Assembly: GCF_022605725.1 (NCBI RefSeq)
Contig: NC_065555.1
Span: forward strand, 8,322,938 to 8,386,937
Reading direction: 5' to 3'
Source of the DNA: Anthonomus grandis grandis
Taxonomy: Eukaryota > Arthropoda > Insecta > Coleoptera > Curculionidae
DNA length: 64,000 nt
In this document: positions 1 through 10,483 of the stretch, piece after piece
Position numbering within the stretch: position 1 is the stretch's first letter
Layout: the number at the start of each line of letters is the position of its first letter
The notes under the pieces: model-generated
Databases searched by the model: none
What the model saw: only the letters and a program-made list of their open reading frames with translations
Told to the model about the DNA's origin: nothing
Made by a program: the position numbers and the translations under genes

Positions 1-3000
1 TATACAGCATCCACACTAAAGAAGCATCAGCTACCGGTGTGATACAACTTATTTTATTTTTTTATTTTATTTAACTATATATATATACAAATAAAAAAAT
101 ATATTTTTTTATTAAATATATTTTTTTTAAATATCTTTTTATTCTTTTTACTAAAATGACTTGACGAAAACTGTAAAAATCAAGATAATAACTATAATTG
201 AGATTTGGGAAGTTGAACTGATTTGTTCATTTTAAAACTACAAATAACGTCTTATTCATTTAGCAACTGCTTAAAATAAACGTTGAAACACTACATTTAT
301 TTCTTCTTAAAGTGCTTATCGATGCTAGAATTTCCTTTATAGGCTTCCTAAGATCTGCGGTCAAATTAACTGAATTTCTTCTACAATCCTCTATATACTT
401 TTCGGTTTTATGGTATAATTTATATATTTCGGTTTTTAAATACTTAAGGATATATTTTGAAATTATATAAAAATACTAAAATTTTTTTTATACAATGTAA
501 AGTTTTTGCAATAATAAAAGTGTTGTGGCGATTGCTCTAGTTGATACAAAAAATACAGTAATTACCTTAAAAAATTCTAAATTAAGACTCTAAATTAGAT
601 TTGGCGTTATTTGTCGATTTAAGTTTCCATTGACTAATTTTTGTATTGATAACTATTGTTGTCAATACAAATGCTATCATGAATTACTTACTAATTAATA
701 TACCTGATCTTTAAACAATAAATATACAAACAAGCGTTTTTGCATTTTTACTATTGATTAAATGAAACCTATTTATTTTTGAAAAAATTAATTAAAGTGT
801 GATACATCAAACATTTGAGTCTAGAATTTAAAAATGCGTTATTATACGAGGTGTTTCATTTATATGAAAGTTAGTATTTTTATCCAATTTATTTCCTACT
901 CTGTAAACCTAAAAATTAATCTTTGAAAGTCTTTATATTTAAAATAAAGTAATAACTTTGGCAATATGTATCTCAATTATACTCACAATAACTTTTAGAC
1001 TTAGACATTAAAACTTACATTTTTGATAATAGAAGTTTTTGCTGAAAAGATTGCATAGAAAATCAATTTTTACTTTAGAATAAATTATTAATACTAATTT
1101 AATAATCGAATCACGAAGCATTTTGACGAAAAAGTGCCTTGCAGAAATCACAAAATTATATAGTATTAAAAAAAATTATTATAAATATTGTATCTTTAAA
1201 CATAATTCAATAATCAATTCAATTAAATAAGTGTTTATTTAGCACACATATAAACAAAACATAATAGTTAAAGTTACTGTGTAAATATACGGCAGAAGCT
1301 ACGGTAAATTTATTCGTAATTTTATTCTTTAAATCCAATGGAAGTATTTTATAATGGTTTTTTACCTATGAAGTCATAACACATCTGACCTATTCATTTG
1401 TGAATTTTAATTTGATTATTATTATTTGTTCTTGTAGTTAATATTTTATTTCGTATATTTAAGAATTCTTGTTCTTCTTTATGCGAGGCCTCGTAAAACA
1501 TATCTCTTATGTTAAGGAGTTTTAGTGTTAATACAAAATATTGGTTGAAAAACGAATATTAAAATGATAAATTAGTATAATTATTCTTTTTTGCGTAATG
1601 ATAAGTGATTTTGTGGAGTTGTGATAAGCGCCTTCCCATGCGGCTATTCCGTATAAAAGGTGTAACTGTACGAGAATAAAGTACACTGCTCTTAGAATAA
1701 GTAGATTTGTAGTTTAGGCAATATATTAAAAAGGTGGACTCAATTTTAAGGTGTGCATATGTATGTCCCAACGAAGGGGTCTATCAAATATGACCAAAAC
1801 AATCGAAACGGGATCACGTACGACTACTATCGATATTTATTTTTTTGTGTATTTAATAATAAATATTTAAATCTCCCTCCAATATTCCAAACTTTACTTC
1901 ATTGAACTGACAACCTCTATCGGCTCCTTATATACTCGGCAGAACGCTGTTCCGAATGATTTCTGCTAGCCTTCGAGATCTCGTGCGGTATACCACTTGT
2001 GTCATTTGGAGAATCAGGATGTTTTTCAGTGTTAAATTATTATTTAATATCATTACATTATTATTCAAACCCTGTACAAACATCACTGGTTAAAACTTAA
2101 AAAGATCTTCAATCATGAAAAAATTGCTTGATTTTTGAATGGTAGTGGACCCATGATTATTAAAGAGTGGGTCCTGTCTAGAGCTTTTTATAGACTTTTA
2201 TATTTGACTCTTATTTGAAAGGAAGGTTTATATTAACTATTGCATTCTTAGGAAAATTGTGAACATCATTTAAGAATTGAACGTTTTTTTTTAGCATTTT
2301 TTTTAAAGCATTTTTTTTTAATTCACTAGAAATAGATTTAGATCAAACCAGTGTACAATTTTTCATCATAAATTTTAATCAAAATCATTGAGATTAGAAG
2401 AAATTTTTCGTGTGTGACCTGTGACTTTTCTCTATAATGGATTAAAGTTATATAACCGTTCTGCTCTAGGGTCCAATGTAATTTTTAGCTCTGTCAGCTG
2501 ATTTGACCTGGAATAAAAGCTAGGTTTGTAGAATAGGAATATTATAAACGAAACAAAAATATTAAAGTATATGATAATCTTTAATGCCCCCATTCATATT
2601 ATATATCCCTATAAAAACTTTATCTATATTCGACATTCGCAAAACGACTTGGTATATTTTAAAGAGAGGCTAAAAGCTTTTTTTATTTCTTAAAAAGCAC
2701 CGCTGGAAAGATCTTTCAACCCTCTTCTGGAAACAAAAAAAAGGCGGATCGATTTATTTTTGTCATTTTGTCAAAGTTTTCTTTATTCTTTATTTAACCA
2801 AGCACCGTTATATACTTGATATTGTAGTAATAATACTATTTTAAGCAATTTTAGTAATAATTATGAATAAATAAAGAAAAGGTAATTATAAGAAAAAAAA
2901 TATAAAAGAAAAAATAAACAATAAACTAGTTTTTGCTACATATCATCACTTACGTGTCCCACGATTATTAATTATCTGACGTAAAAAATGAGTCTTTGTT

Positions 3001-4021
3001 CTTTACCAAATTATGTATCTAATTAAAAAGGTAAGAGTCGAGCTTGTTCTGATTTGGAACTATTTTCATAACATATGCATCGATTAAACGCTGAATCAAA
3101 TGAAAATACTTGACACTTTGTCTAAATAAAAATAAGCAATAAGCTCGGATTGAATTTATGATTACCTTTTAATGAAGTGACTTAATAACTTTACGGTAAT
3201 TTTTCCGAACTCTGAATTAATTGAACAAATGAGAATTCATATGTAATTTTCTACTCGTATATTAAGTTCCTTTATTTTTTACCGTTTAATAATAATATTT
3301 AAAAAAATAAATAAAACTTCAAACTGGAATATTTTTTAAAGCAGATTTAAACGTAGTAAAGTTTCTATATAAATTATGTTTTTCCGCTGTCTATATAAAT
3401 TATGATGATCCTTTAATCGCGTAGAGTTCTCTAAAATTAACATTTACTACATATGCAACACTGATTTTTTCTTTCCTAATTAATTTTTTTTTAATTTTTA
3501 AAGTAAAAAAATTAAAGAATTGATTTCCAAGTTTAGTTTGCTACATAGTATCTATGTATTAAATTGACGATGTTGATTTCTATTTCAATTAATCGGTACC
3601 AATTATTATATTTTTAAATCTATAAATTTCATTGTTATTGGAAAATACCAAAATTAAGGTTTTCAGTCGAAAACTATCCAAAACCCATTTTTTTAAAGCA
3701 AAAATACTTTGGAAGGAGTGCGAGCTGAATGACTTAAAATTGATTTATTTTGCACAACATACAAACAAAATAAATACAATCACGTAAAAGTAAAAAATAG
3801 TAATAAAAAAGTAAAAAATAAAAGTAAAAGATAAATAATAAGAATTCTAGTAAAAAATAAGAATTCTACTTATTTAAGAAATTGAATAATGCTAATATAA
3901 GGCAAACAAATTCAAATTTCTGCAAGGCAGATTCGGCTTCTATACTATGTGGCCTAAAAAAATAATACCAAAAACTCTTAGAAACGTATCATCCATTTTT
4001 TCTCTAAGAGACCAAACGAAA
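1..4021. other. AT-rich non-coding stretch without recognised gene
   Basis: I see no convincing exon or transposon protein on either strand. The DNA is mostly A/T runs and short low-complexity tracts, for example AAAAGTAAAAAATA-type runs near 3785-3850. Short open frames here look like chance frames in AT-rich DNA. Confidence 0.6.
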
Positions 4022-4079
4022 ACAAAACAAAGGTAAAAACACAAAGTCATGGTCTCATCAAATCCATATAATTTTTTAA

Positions 4080-4122
4080 AAGCTACACGTGTTTCGCTCC
4101 TATCGGAGCACCATCAGGCCTA
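4080..4122 (-). ncRNA. Hammerhead ribozyme-like motif, copy 1
   Basis: On the minus strand the order is AGGC (stem I, 5' side), CTGATGG (core, consensus CTGATGA), a stem II hairpin GCTCC-GATA-GGAGC, then GAAA, the self-complementary CACGTG, TA (candidate cleavage site) and GCTT. GCTT pairs with AGGC (C-G, G-C, G-U, A-U). Deviations from the canonical hammerhead are A9 to G and one extra T between the core and stem II. Hammerheads of this layout, with a minimal palindromic stem III, are known from the terminal repeats of Penelope-like elements. Whether this copy cleaves cannot be told from sequence alone. Confidence 0.6.
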
Positions 4123-4143
4123 GACCTACGCAGATCACATTAC

Positions 4144-4184
4144 GCTGCGATGCTCCGATAGGAGCGAATCACGTGTAGCTTTTA
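4144..4184 (+). ncRNA. Hammerhead-like motif, copy 2 (degraded)
   Basis: This is the plus-strand partner of copy 1 in the same palindrome. Stem II (GCTCC-GATA-GGAGC) and CACGTGTAGCTT are kept. The CTGATGA box is disrupted (CTGCGATG) and GAAAC reads GAATC, a change in a core adenine. It is expected to be inactive. Confidence 0.5.
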
Positions 4185-4239
4185 AAAAATTATATGGATT
4201 TGATGAGACCGTGACTTTGTATTTTTACCTTTGTTTTGT

Positions 4240-5132
4240 CCAAAAACTCTTGTCTTGATACAGAGGTGAAAATTAACTTTAGTTTTATAATGATTAGCAG
4301 TAATTAATAATAGCAATTAAGATTACTTAACATATTGATCAAAACATGTTAGAGAACTAAGTATAGAAAAGTTAACTAGTCATTTCCAAAATAATTAAGA
4401 ACAGTCCATAAATGAGCCCAAACATAAGCATCCAAAAACTTTAATGCTGACTCATTAGAAGTGTCTTGCGAAAAGTGTAACTGGAAACTAAAGGTAAAGT
4501 AGATATTATATTTTGACAGGTTTAAATGAATTACATTAGTTTTTGGACTAATTTTTTCATAAAAGTAAAGAAAGCTACGGACTTTTGGAATGTAGCGAAA
4601 AAAAATAGATTTAAGTTCTATGCCATTTTGCATATTCAACCATTTCAATTCTAAGGGTGGATGAGAATTCCAAAATTTACAGGTTTATCATATCTAGAAA
4701 TTTATTTCTATATCATTGTGATATTTAGATATAATACTTGAATATCATAGGACTGTATTTGGGGGTAGTAGTTCTTTTATCAAAAGATGTATAATAAAAA
4801 TACTTAATCGACATCATCGAATGCTTTTGAATGATGAAGTTAAATTAATATAGTAGCAAGCAATCTATGGATATCCAAAAATGAGGCGCTTATCGCACTG
4901 AATGATAAGCAGAAAGCCGGTATTATTGACAAAAGAATATCATCAGCCTGTACATCTCTATTGAAGTTAAATATCTTGGTTAAAGAAAATATTACAGTAG
5001 TCTTCCAGGCTCGGGGAAAATATTCTTTCTCAAGACGTATACGTTAATTATATTAGTAGAATCGTCTAACAGGATATGGATTTGGATAGACAGGAAAAAT
5101 AACATGCAAACCAATTGCATTTGATTAACTTA
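4240..5132. other. No recognised gene; possible decayed hAT 5' part
   Basis: No gene is recognised. The stretch around 4860-5100 reads in places like a decayed coding sequence and lies directly upstream of the hAT relic, so it may be its lost N-terminal portion, but I cannot support this with a motif. Confidence 0.35.
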
Positions 5133-5877
5133 GTGGAATTCGGTAACTTATATGCTACAAAGACTAGTAGAAGTAAAAGAAAAAGTATGGGCAGCATAAG
5201 TTGCTTTAGGAAGGTAAAAATGGTCAGTGTTTACTATTTAGGAATTTTATTCATCACCCTTCGAATGTACATTAGCATTTATGAGCCTTGAGTAGCAAGT
5301 CACACTTTCTTTGATGACTATGATTTCTAACACTCACACTAGTATAAATTGTGCAAAGAGTTAAAAAATAAAAAGTTTTCGACCCCGTAAACTTTGAATT
5401 ACATAAGCTTCTTGAGGAGATTTATATGCGATTTAAGAATCTTCAAAATATTTCATCCATTTTACTGAGTATTAATTTGTATCTAAAATATAAAACATTG
5501 GCTAAAGTAATGATTTAAAATAGAGAAAGCACGTTATTAATTCGGTAACTAAACAAAAAAATAGTAATACATATCGAATTCGGTTCACAAAAAAGTCGAA
5601 AACTTCTCGAAAGTTCACCAATACTTCACATTAACGGGCTATAATTAAAATTCAGCGATATTTAGAGGAGCCTTTACTGGAAGGCACAGAAAAGCCTTTA
5701 AGCTGCTGGAAAGGACATCTTAGTGAACTTATTAAATCAAAGTTTTAAGCCATCGCTACCTCTGTTCCTTGCGAAAGAATGTTTACGGAAACTAGACAAA
5801 TAATAAGCGATCACCGTAATCCAGTGGAAAAGTATGAAATATTCTGTTTAATAATAAAACATCGATTTTTATTCTAA
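5133..5877 (+). pseudogene. hAT-family transposase relic
   Basis: The start of the fragment reads WNSVTYMLQRLVEVKEKVWA, matching the RW-N-ST-x-YML-x-RL block that precedes the dimerisation region in hAT transposases. After a degraded middle, 5665-5877 stays in one frame. It reads EEPL, then CWKGH, one stop codon at 5746-5748, then AIATSVPCERMFTETRQIIS and a short tail ending at TAA (5875-5877). ATSVPCER-x-F followed by ISDHRNP and VEK is the hallmark hAT C-terminal dimerisation domain. The catalytic core is missing or unrecognisable, and stops are present (for example after KVWAA). No terminal inverted repeats or 8 bp duplications were found. This is a dead fragment, not a host gene. Confidence 0.8.
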
Positions 5878-7402
5878 GTAATGTTGTTAATAAAAGGTTT
5901 ATTAAATTAAGACTCGTTTTATCTATTACTCCTTTTAGTTTATGTATGCTCTGTTTTACGTTTTAATAATTTATATTTATAAGTACACCCAAATAAATAT
6001 TATCACCATACCACACTAGAAAATTTACTAGAAACTATATTTTTTGTTGCCAAGCTGCCATGCTAGAAATAATAGATTAGGATTATTATGACATTGACAG
6101 AAAATAATATTTAAATATATTTATTTGTTTTCATTATTGTATATTTATGTAAATTTAATCGAACGTTTAGTTTAATATTTTAGTAATAGAAATTATATTG
6201 TCGTAATAGTTATTTTTTTTTTATTTCTGTTGTGTCATACTCGCTTTTTGTATTCATTCAGCGCCATATTATTATAAGATCTAGGTTTTATTGCATAAGA
6301 GGATTTAAAGTAGGTGGTTTTTAGAATATATTTTTCTTTTCAGTTTATCCAAATTAAGGCATATATTCAATAAATAAATAATGATTAAGACAAAACTTAT
6401 ATTATAAATATGTTACTCTAATGTAACAAATAATAATAACCATTCACTTGGATAGATATATTTAAATTTAAGCTTCATCAGATAGGCAAGAAAGAATCGG
6501 AATAAAAATATGCAATTGATTTTATTCGGAAGAAATATATATTTCACAATTTTATCAACGTTAATTAAAATATTAACCATTTTAGGCATAAATGCCTCTG
6601 TAAGACATCTCCCTGTACATTTTCGATTCATACGGCTATTACGTGTTTTAATGTCTCCATAACCCTTTTCAGAAACAGCCATTTCGTAATTTTACCAGTA
6701 TAATACCAGGACTATTTCACAAAGTAACAAAACAAAAAGTGTAAACGTTAAAACGCCATGGCGGTAATATCTGCAATATACATATGGCGAATACTCGTTG
6801 AGTTTAGACTGTTAAATAAAATGTTATATTTAGCGCTGGGTGGAACATGTTGGGTTATTAAACGACGAAAATGCTACAAAGTAGTTTAATAACCCCTAAG
6901 TGGCGTAATAAATTCCGTTTATGGCCTTGATTCAGCGTACAGTATAAGTTTGTTTTATGCAAACTAAAGCACATTCAAGATAGTGCAAGAAACTTTTATA
7001 ATTTTAATTTTATATTTGAGATGGAAAAACAAGTTTATCACACCAAATTTTAAACTTTCACTTTAACATGCTTCTTTTGGCAGTAATATAAATAAATAAT
7101 GTTGCAATTATAAGTGTTTTTTGCTATAACGGTTGATTGCTTATATAAAAAAACAAAAACTACATTAAAATGTTTATTAGATATTTTTACTACAAGAATA
7201 CTTGTGTATAAAACTTATTAATTTCTACAATTAAAAATACTAAAGACGTGAAAAAAAAAATTGTTCGTGCAATTTATTTCTAACAATGCCGTTTATAATA
7301 TGAACAAGTAAATTAAAAATTTATATAACGAAAAATATGGAAAACTGGTAGTAAGTAATAAGTCATGGATGTTTAAAGGTACAGACCTACAATTTACTCT
7401 GA
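5878..7402. other. AT-rich non-coding stretch
   Basis: No gene, repeat partner or transposon protein is recognised on either strand. Confidence 0.5.
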
Positions 7403-7735
7403 CCCAGATGCGAAAGTTCTGACCGGATATGTATCTCGATTCTCCGTCGTGTCCACACAAGCATCAGATATCAGAGCATCCCATACATATTTTAGCAAGC
7501 TATCTCATTTTAAGCACAAGAAATATATTTCCGCGTTTGCATAGACCGCGCGCACTTATGTTTTGATCAATGCTATTCACTATTTATCACTCATCCATCA
7601 TTTGTAGTACCATTAAACGAGTTCCATTAATGTAAGTTATAATTATTTTTAGAAACGAAACTAAACATCTATGCGGTTTATCCGAGACCACTTTCCCGAG
7701 GTCACAGAAGTCGACTCGCGTTTTTGCAAAACTTT
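7403..7735 (+). repeat. Dispersed repeat, copy A
   Basis: This shares several blocks, in the same order and orientation, with 35773-36112. These are ATCTCGATTCTCC near the left end, a GCGC-rich CACTTATG/GCTTACG block, a TATTTACTATT-like middle, and at the right end ACCACTTTC followed by AGGTC, then CG, GAA and CGACTCGC (ATCGATTCGCC in the partner). It is more GC-rich than its flanks. I see no protein-coding content. It may be a SINE, MITE or LTR fragment of unknown family. Confidence 0.55.
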
Positions 7736-8281
7736 CACATCTGGGGAGTAAATTATGTTAGAACTTTAAAATATAATAAAATACTTATAAATGGTCTTAA
7801 TGGCTTGAATTTGACTTTATTTGAAAAATAATCCTTATTTTTATTTGAATATAGTTTTTGGCATATGGTCAGCTTGGCTGGCCAAGATCCAATCAGAAAG
7901 TTTGATTTTTTATCACTCTGTTTGGATGCCAATTTAGGAGTTTGTAGCCCGAAATTTTCTTGTTAAAAGCACAGCCTCTCTACTACATTAAGGGCATTCG
8001 GATTTGATTGCCCGCTTTTAAAGAAATACTAATGATTCCACCGAGTTTTATGTAAAATTCTAGACCAACACGAACTATGTTTTAAGGCCATTCACCAATA
8101 CGTGTACGGCATGGCCAAAAGTATTACGCGACCTCAATTCTTTCACCACTTGAATGCTATAAACCAAAAATATTAGACGATTATGCTGGCCATCATAGAT
8201 AAAGAACACGATAAATTTCTGGAACATATAGTGATTCGAAAAATTCATCCATTATCCCAAAGATGCTGGTCATACACTTTT
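7736..8281. other. Non-coding stretch without recognised feature
   Basis: No gene or repeat recognised. A few blocks between 8080 and 8230 look coding-like (GCCATTCACCAATACGTG, TATGCTGGCCATCATAG), but no family was identified. Confidence 0.35.
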
Positions 8282-8336
8282 ATAAAAGGCAAAAACACAA
8301 AACCTACAGCATCACAGAAACATTTAATAAAATGAC

Positions 8337-8372
8337 AAAGGTTACATGTTTCGCTCGAGCATCATCAGATCA
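8337..8372 (-). ncRNA. Hammerhead-like motif, copy 3 (loopless stem II)
   Basis: The minus strand reads CTGATGA, T, GCTC directly joined to GAGC (no loop), GAAA, CATG, TA, ACCTT. The core boxes are canonical, but the stem II loop present in its partner is deleted. The 5' flank (ATGAT) pairs poorly with ACCTT. It is probably inactive as it stands. Confidence 0.5.
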
Positions 8373-8430
8373 TAACATATACAAAACACCTAACATATAA
8401 ATAAACAAAGCTTACATTGTAAGGTCGTCA

Positions 8431-8474
8431 ATTGGTCTGATAATGCTCTAGTCGAGCGAAACATGTAACCTTTG
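8431..8474 (+). ncRNA. Hammerhead-like motif, copy 4
   Basis: The plus strand reads TTGGT (stem I), CTGATAA, T, GCTC-TAGTC-GAGC (stem II), GAAA, self-complementary CATG, TA, ACCTT. The last three bases GGT of the 5' flank pair with ACC after the candidate cleavage site. This stem I differs from copy 1 (AGGC/GCTT) on both sides. One core change is present (G8 to A) plus the extra T before stem II shared by the family. Confidence 0.6.
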
Positions 8475-8682
8475 TCATTTTATTAAATGTTTCTGTGATG
8501 CTGTAGATTTTGTGTTTTTGCCTTTTATTACTATGAAACTGACATTTATTTAAAAAATATTTTTACAGGTTAATCTAAAAGATTCATGCCTATTTGCCTA
8601 ACTAGAGTATTTCTTAAAATTAAGGAAATGGCTACTTTATGCAAAGTGCAGGTGGTGTTTGCGTGAAGTGTGGTGGGTTTTC

Positions 8683-10109
8683 TCAGGCTCCCATGGGATG
8701 CATGCTCTGCAGCAGCATTTGGAACTGCTGCTGCATTGAGGCGAAGAACGCTTTTAGCATGGCGTTTGGTTCTGTACCTAGCGGATGGGGGACGACAGCT
8801 GCGGCTTGTTGCGGAGGTGTGGGTGGTGCGGCAAGGCGGCTGTTGTCCTGGGTGCCCCAGGTAAACGGACGATCCCGTCTGGCAGTTTTTGCCTTCAGGA
8901 TCTGCTTCGGATTTCTAGGGCATCCCAGGTAGTTGGCTGTATGAGGGCCTCCACAGTTGGCACATGTGGCCGGCTGTTCGCGTGGCTTGGTGCACTCGGT
9001 GGTGGCGTGGAGTTGGCCACACTTCACGCACTTGTGAGCCGCTGTTCACCTGGCCTGGGCGTGTCCATGGAGCTGGCACCTGTGGCACTGTATTCTCCTG
9101 GACTTGTTTCTTTGGGCTTCTACCCTTATCTTCACGCCGCGCAGCTCCGTAAGTGAGAAGATCGACTTTTCTTCTCTCGGGAGCTGCACCAGGACAAGTG
9201 GTGTGGGCTCCCTGTTCCTGTTGAAGTACCGTGCCGCTGAGTGAGGGTGGAGGCCTAGCTTCCTCAGGTCCTCCAAGAAGCTATCGGCCGACCAGTGCTC
9301 GAAGGGACCTCGGACGACGATGTATAGCCTTCGCTCCTCTGGCAGGGAGAAGGAGTGGAACGGCACCTTTGAGGATTCCAGATAGTCCTGGGTAACTCTG
9401 TAGTCCGTGATGGTCTGAGGGTAGATTTTTATTCCGTCGCGGGTGTTAACAACATGGCCATGTTGTACACCTTTTGACTTCAGGACGGCGGCGACTTCCT
9501 CGAATTTTGTGTTCTCCCTTATGACGATCGAGGTAGGTAGAGGTGGTAGCAGCGGGAACTTGGTCGGGTGGCGCGATGGTTGGCGTCTTCCTCGGGACCG
9601 TCTCCGGATCCGAGGTCTTCCTCCTCTTCCTCTTGCTGACCACAGGTTGGAACCCGTCGTCTTTGTCCTGGAGACCTGCTGGAGTCGCAGTGCGGGAGCT
9701 AAGCTCCTGTGCTAGGAGTTCGGCCATCTCGATGGACTCCACAGGTGTTTCCAGGGCGGTTGGAGGAGCTTTGGCTACGGGGCTGGCTTGTACCGCAGCG
9801 AAAGCGGACGGCAAGGCGGACTTCAGAGCCTTTATCCGGCTCTTGAGTGCCTTGGTCGTCTTGTGGAAGATCTGGCGGAGGGCGTTCATCTCCTGCTCGT
9901 GTTTTTTCTTCACGCTTCTCATCAGGACTTCGTAGAAGTATATTAACTCCTCCTGGTTTGACGGGGTGGTCTGTAGAACGACCAAATCCGCTTTCAGTTC
10001 GGCCTCGCCTTGTGGTGTTTCCTCTTCTTCGTCCGTGTTACAGAACTCCGAGAAATCCTCGTCGTCCTCCAACAGAAAGGAAGAATTTTCGCCTAGTTTG
10101 TATACCATG
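8683..10109 (-). pseudogene. Jockey-like non-LTR retrotransposon gag (ORF1) relic
   Basis: The likely start is MVYKLGENSSFLL at 10109. An acidic N-terminal part and a long Lys/Arg/Glu-rich probable coiled coil follow, then a low-complexity Pro/Ala linker. After a frameshift near 9530 a PRE_C2HC-type domain is readable (IKIYPQTITDYRVTQDYL, later YIVVRGPF and LGLHPHSAARYFNR). The C-terminal zinc knuckles are CHRCQLHGHAQAR, CVKCGQLHATTEC and CANCGGPHTANYLGC. The last cysteine of the first knuckle is replaced by a stop codon (TGA, about 9043-9045). The tail is Gln/Pro-rich. Such Gag proteins bind element RNA in Jockey-clade elements. No endonuclease or reverse transcriptase follows at the 3' side, where the GC-rich element DNA stops near 8640. 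The block is much richer in GC than its surroundings. Confidence 0.88.
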
Positions 10110-10395
10110 GTAAACTCGATCGTCAGGCAGAGGGACAGCGGGGTCGCACTGGTGCACTCGGTACAGCGAAACTGGATCAGAGAACACTTCGACGTTAAGT
10201 GCAGGTGATCTGCACTCAACGGAGGACGAACTCTGTATGCCTTTTATAAAAACATACAGTGATGTTTTTCACTAAAAATGGGAATAATTTGCAGACGTTG
10301 TTCAGGTACCACTCAATTATGGCCCAGCCTAACCAATTCCTTTCAATCCATCACACACGCGTGTCGACTTATCTAAATTAATCTAAATTTCATTT
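10110..10395 (-). mobile_element. Probable 5' untranslated part of the gag element
   Basis: GC-rich sequence continues upstream of the gag start to about 10240, then fades into AT-rich DNA. The open frame extends to 10219 upstream of the chosen start, but the first Met fitting ORF1 families is the one at 10109. The true 5' end is not defined by any target-site duplication I can see. Confidence 0.4.
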
Positions 10396-10483
10396 AAGGG
10401 CCTTATGATACTCTAGCTAAAGCGAAACACGTGTAGCCTGTTATTTTATGTTCTGCGACTGTGATTTTGTGTTTTCTTTATTT
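10396..10483 (+). ncRNA. Hammerhead-like repeat, copy 5 (single)
   Basis: The plus strand reads GGGC, CTTATGA (core box with one change), a weak stem II region, then GCGAAA, CACGTG, TA, GCCT. GGGC pairs with GCCT (C-G, G-C, G-C, G-U). It is followed by TTCTGCGACTGTGATTTTGT, the same tail that follows copy 4. It stands in the same orientation as copy 4, and the gag relic lies between the two. No inverted partner is seen. Confidence 0.55.

Larger units (their letters stand above)
4022..4239. repeat. Palindromic pair of hammerhead-like repeats
   Basis: Two arms of about 90 bp (4022-4111 and 4150-4239) are inverted copies of each other with only a few mismatches. They are separated by about 38 bp. 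Each arm carries a hammerhead-like core near the centre of the palindrome and a tail resembling GTGACTTTGTATTTTTACC at its outer end. The same tail recurs beside the hammerhead-like copies near 8.5 and 10.4 kb, so these are members of one dispersed family. The near-identity of the two arms suggests that the palindrome arose by inverted duplication or snap-back copying of one unit rather than two separate insertions (inference). Confidence 0.8.
8282..8527. repeat. Second palindromic pair of hammerhead-like repeats
   Basis: Inverted arms lie at 8282-8370 and 8435-8527 and are separated by about 65 bp. Outward from the centre each arm has the hammerhead-like core, then TTTGTCATTTTATTAAATG, CTGTGATGCTGTAGATTTTG and TGTTTTTGCCTTTTAT. 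The two arms match each other almost perfectly but differ clearly from the 4.1 kb palindrome. Each palindrome therefore seems to derive from its own single ancestral copy. Confidence 0.8.

Noticed and set aside
1559..1771. Minus-strand 70-codon frame
   Set aside because: No motif, no splice context and A/T-driven composition. Considered a chance frame.
3780..3860. Apparent tandem repeat of AAAAGTAAAAAATA
   Set aside because: It is low-complexity A-rich sequence without a regular period, so not a defined satellite or CRISPR-like array.
8639..10208. Several plus-strand open frames of 60-130 codons in the GC-rich block
   Set aside because: They are shadows of the minus-strand gag relic. The minus frames carry zinc knuckles and the PRE_C2HC-like domain, and the plus frames carry no family motif.
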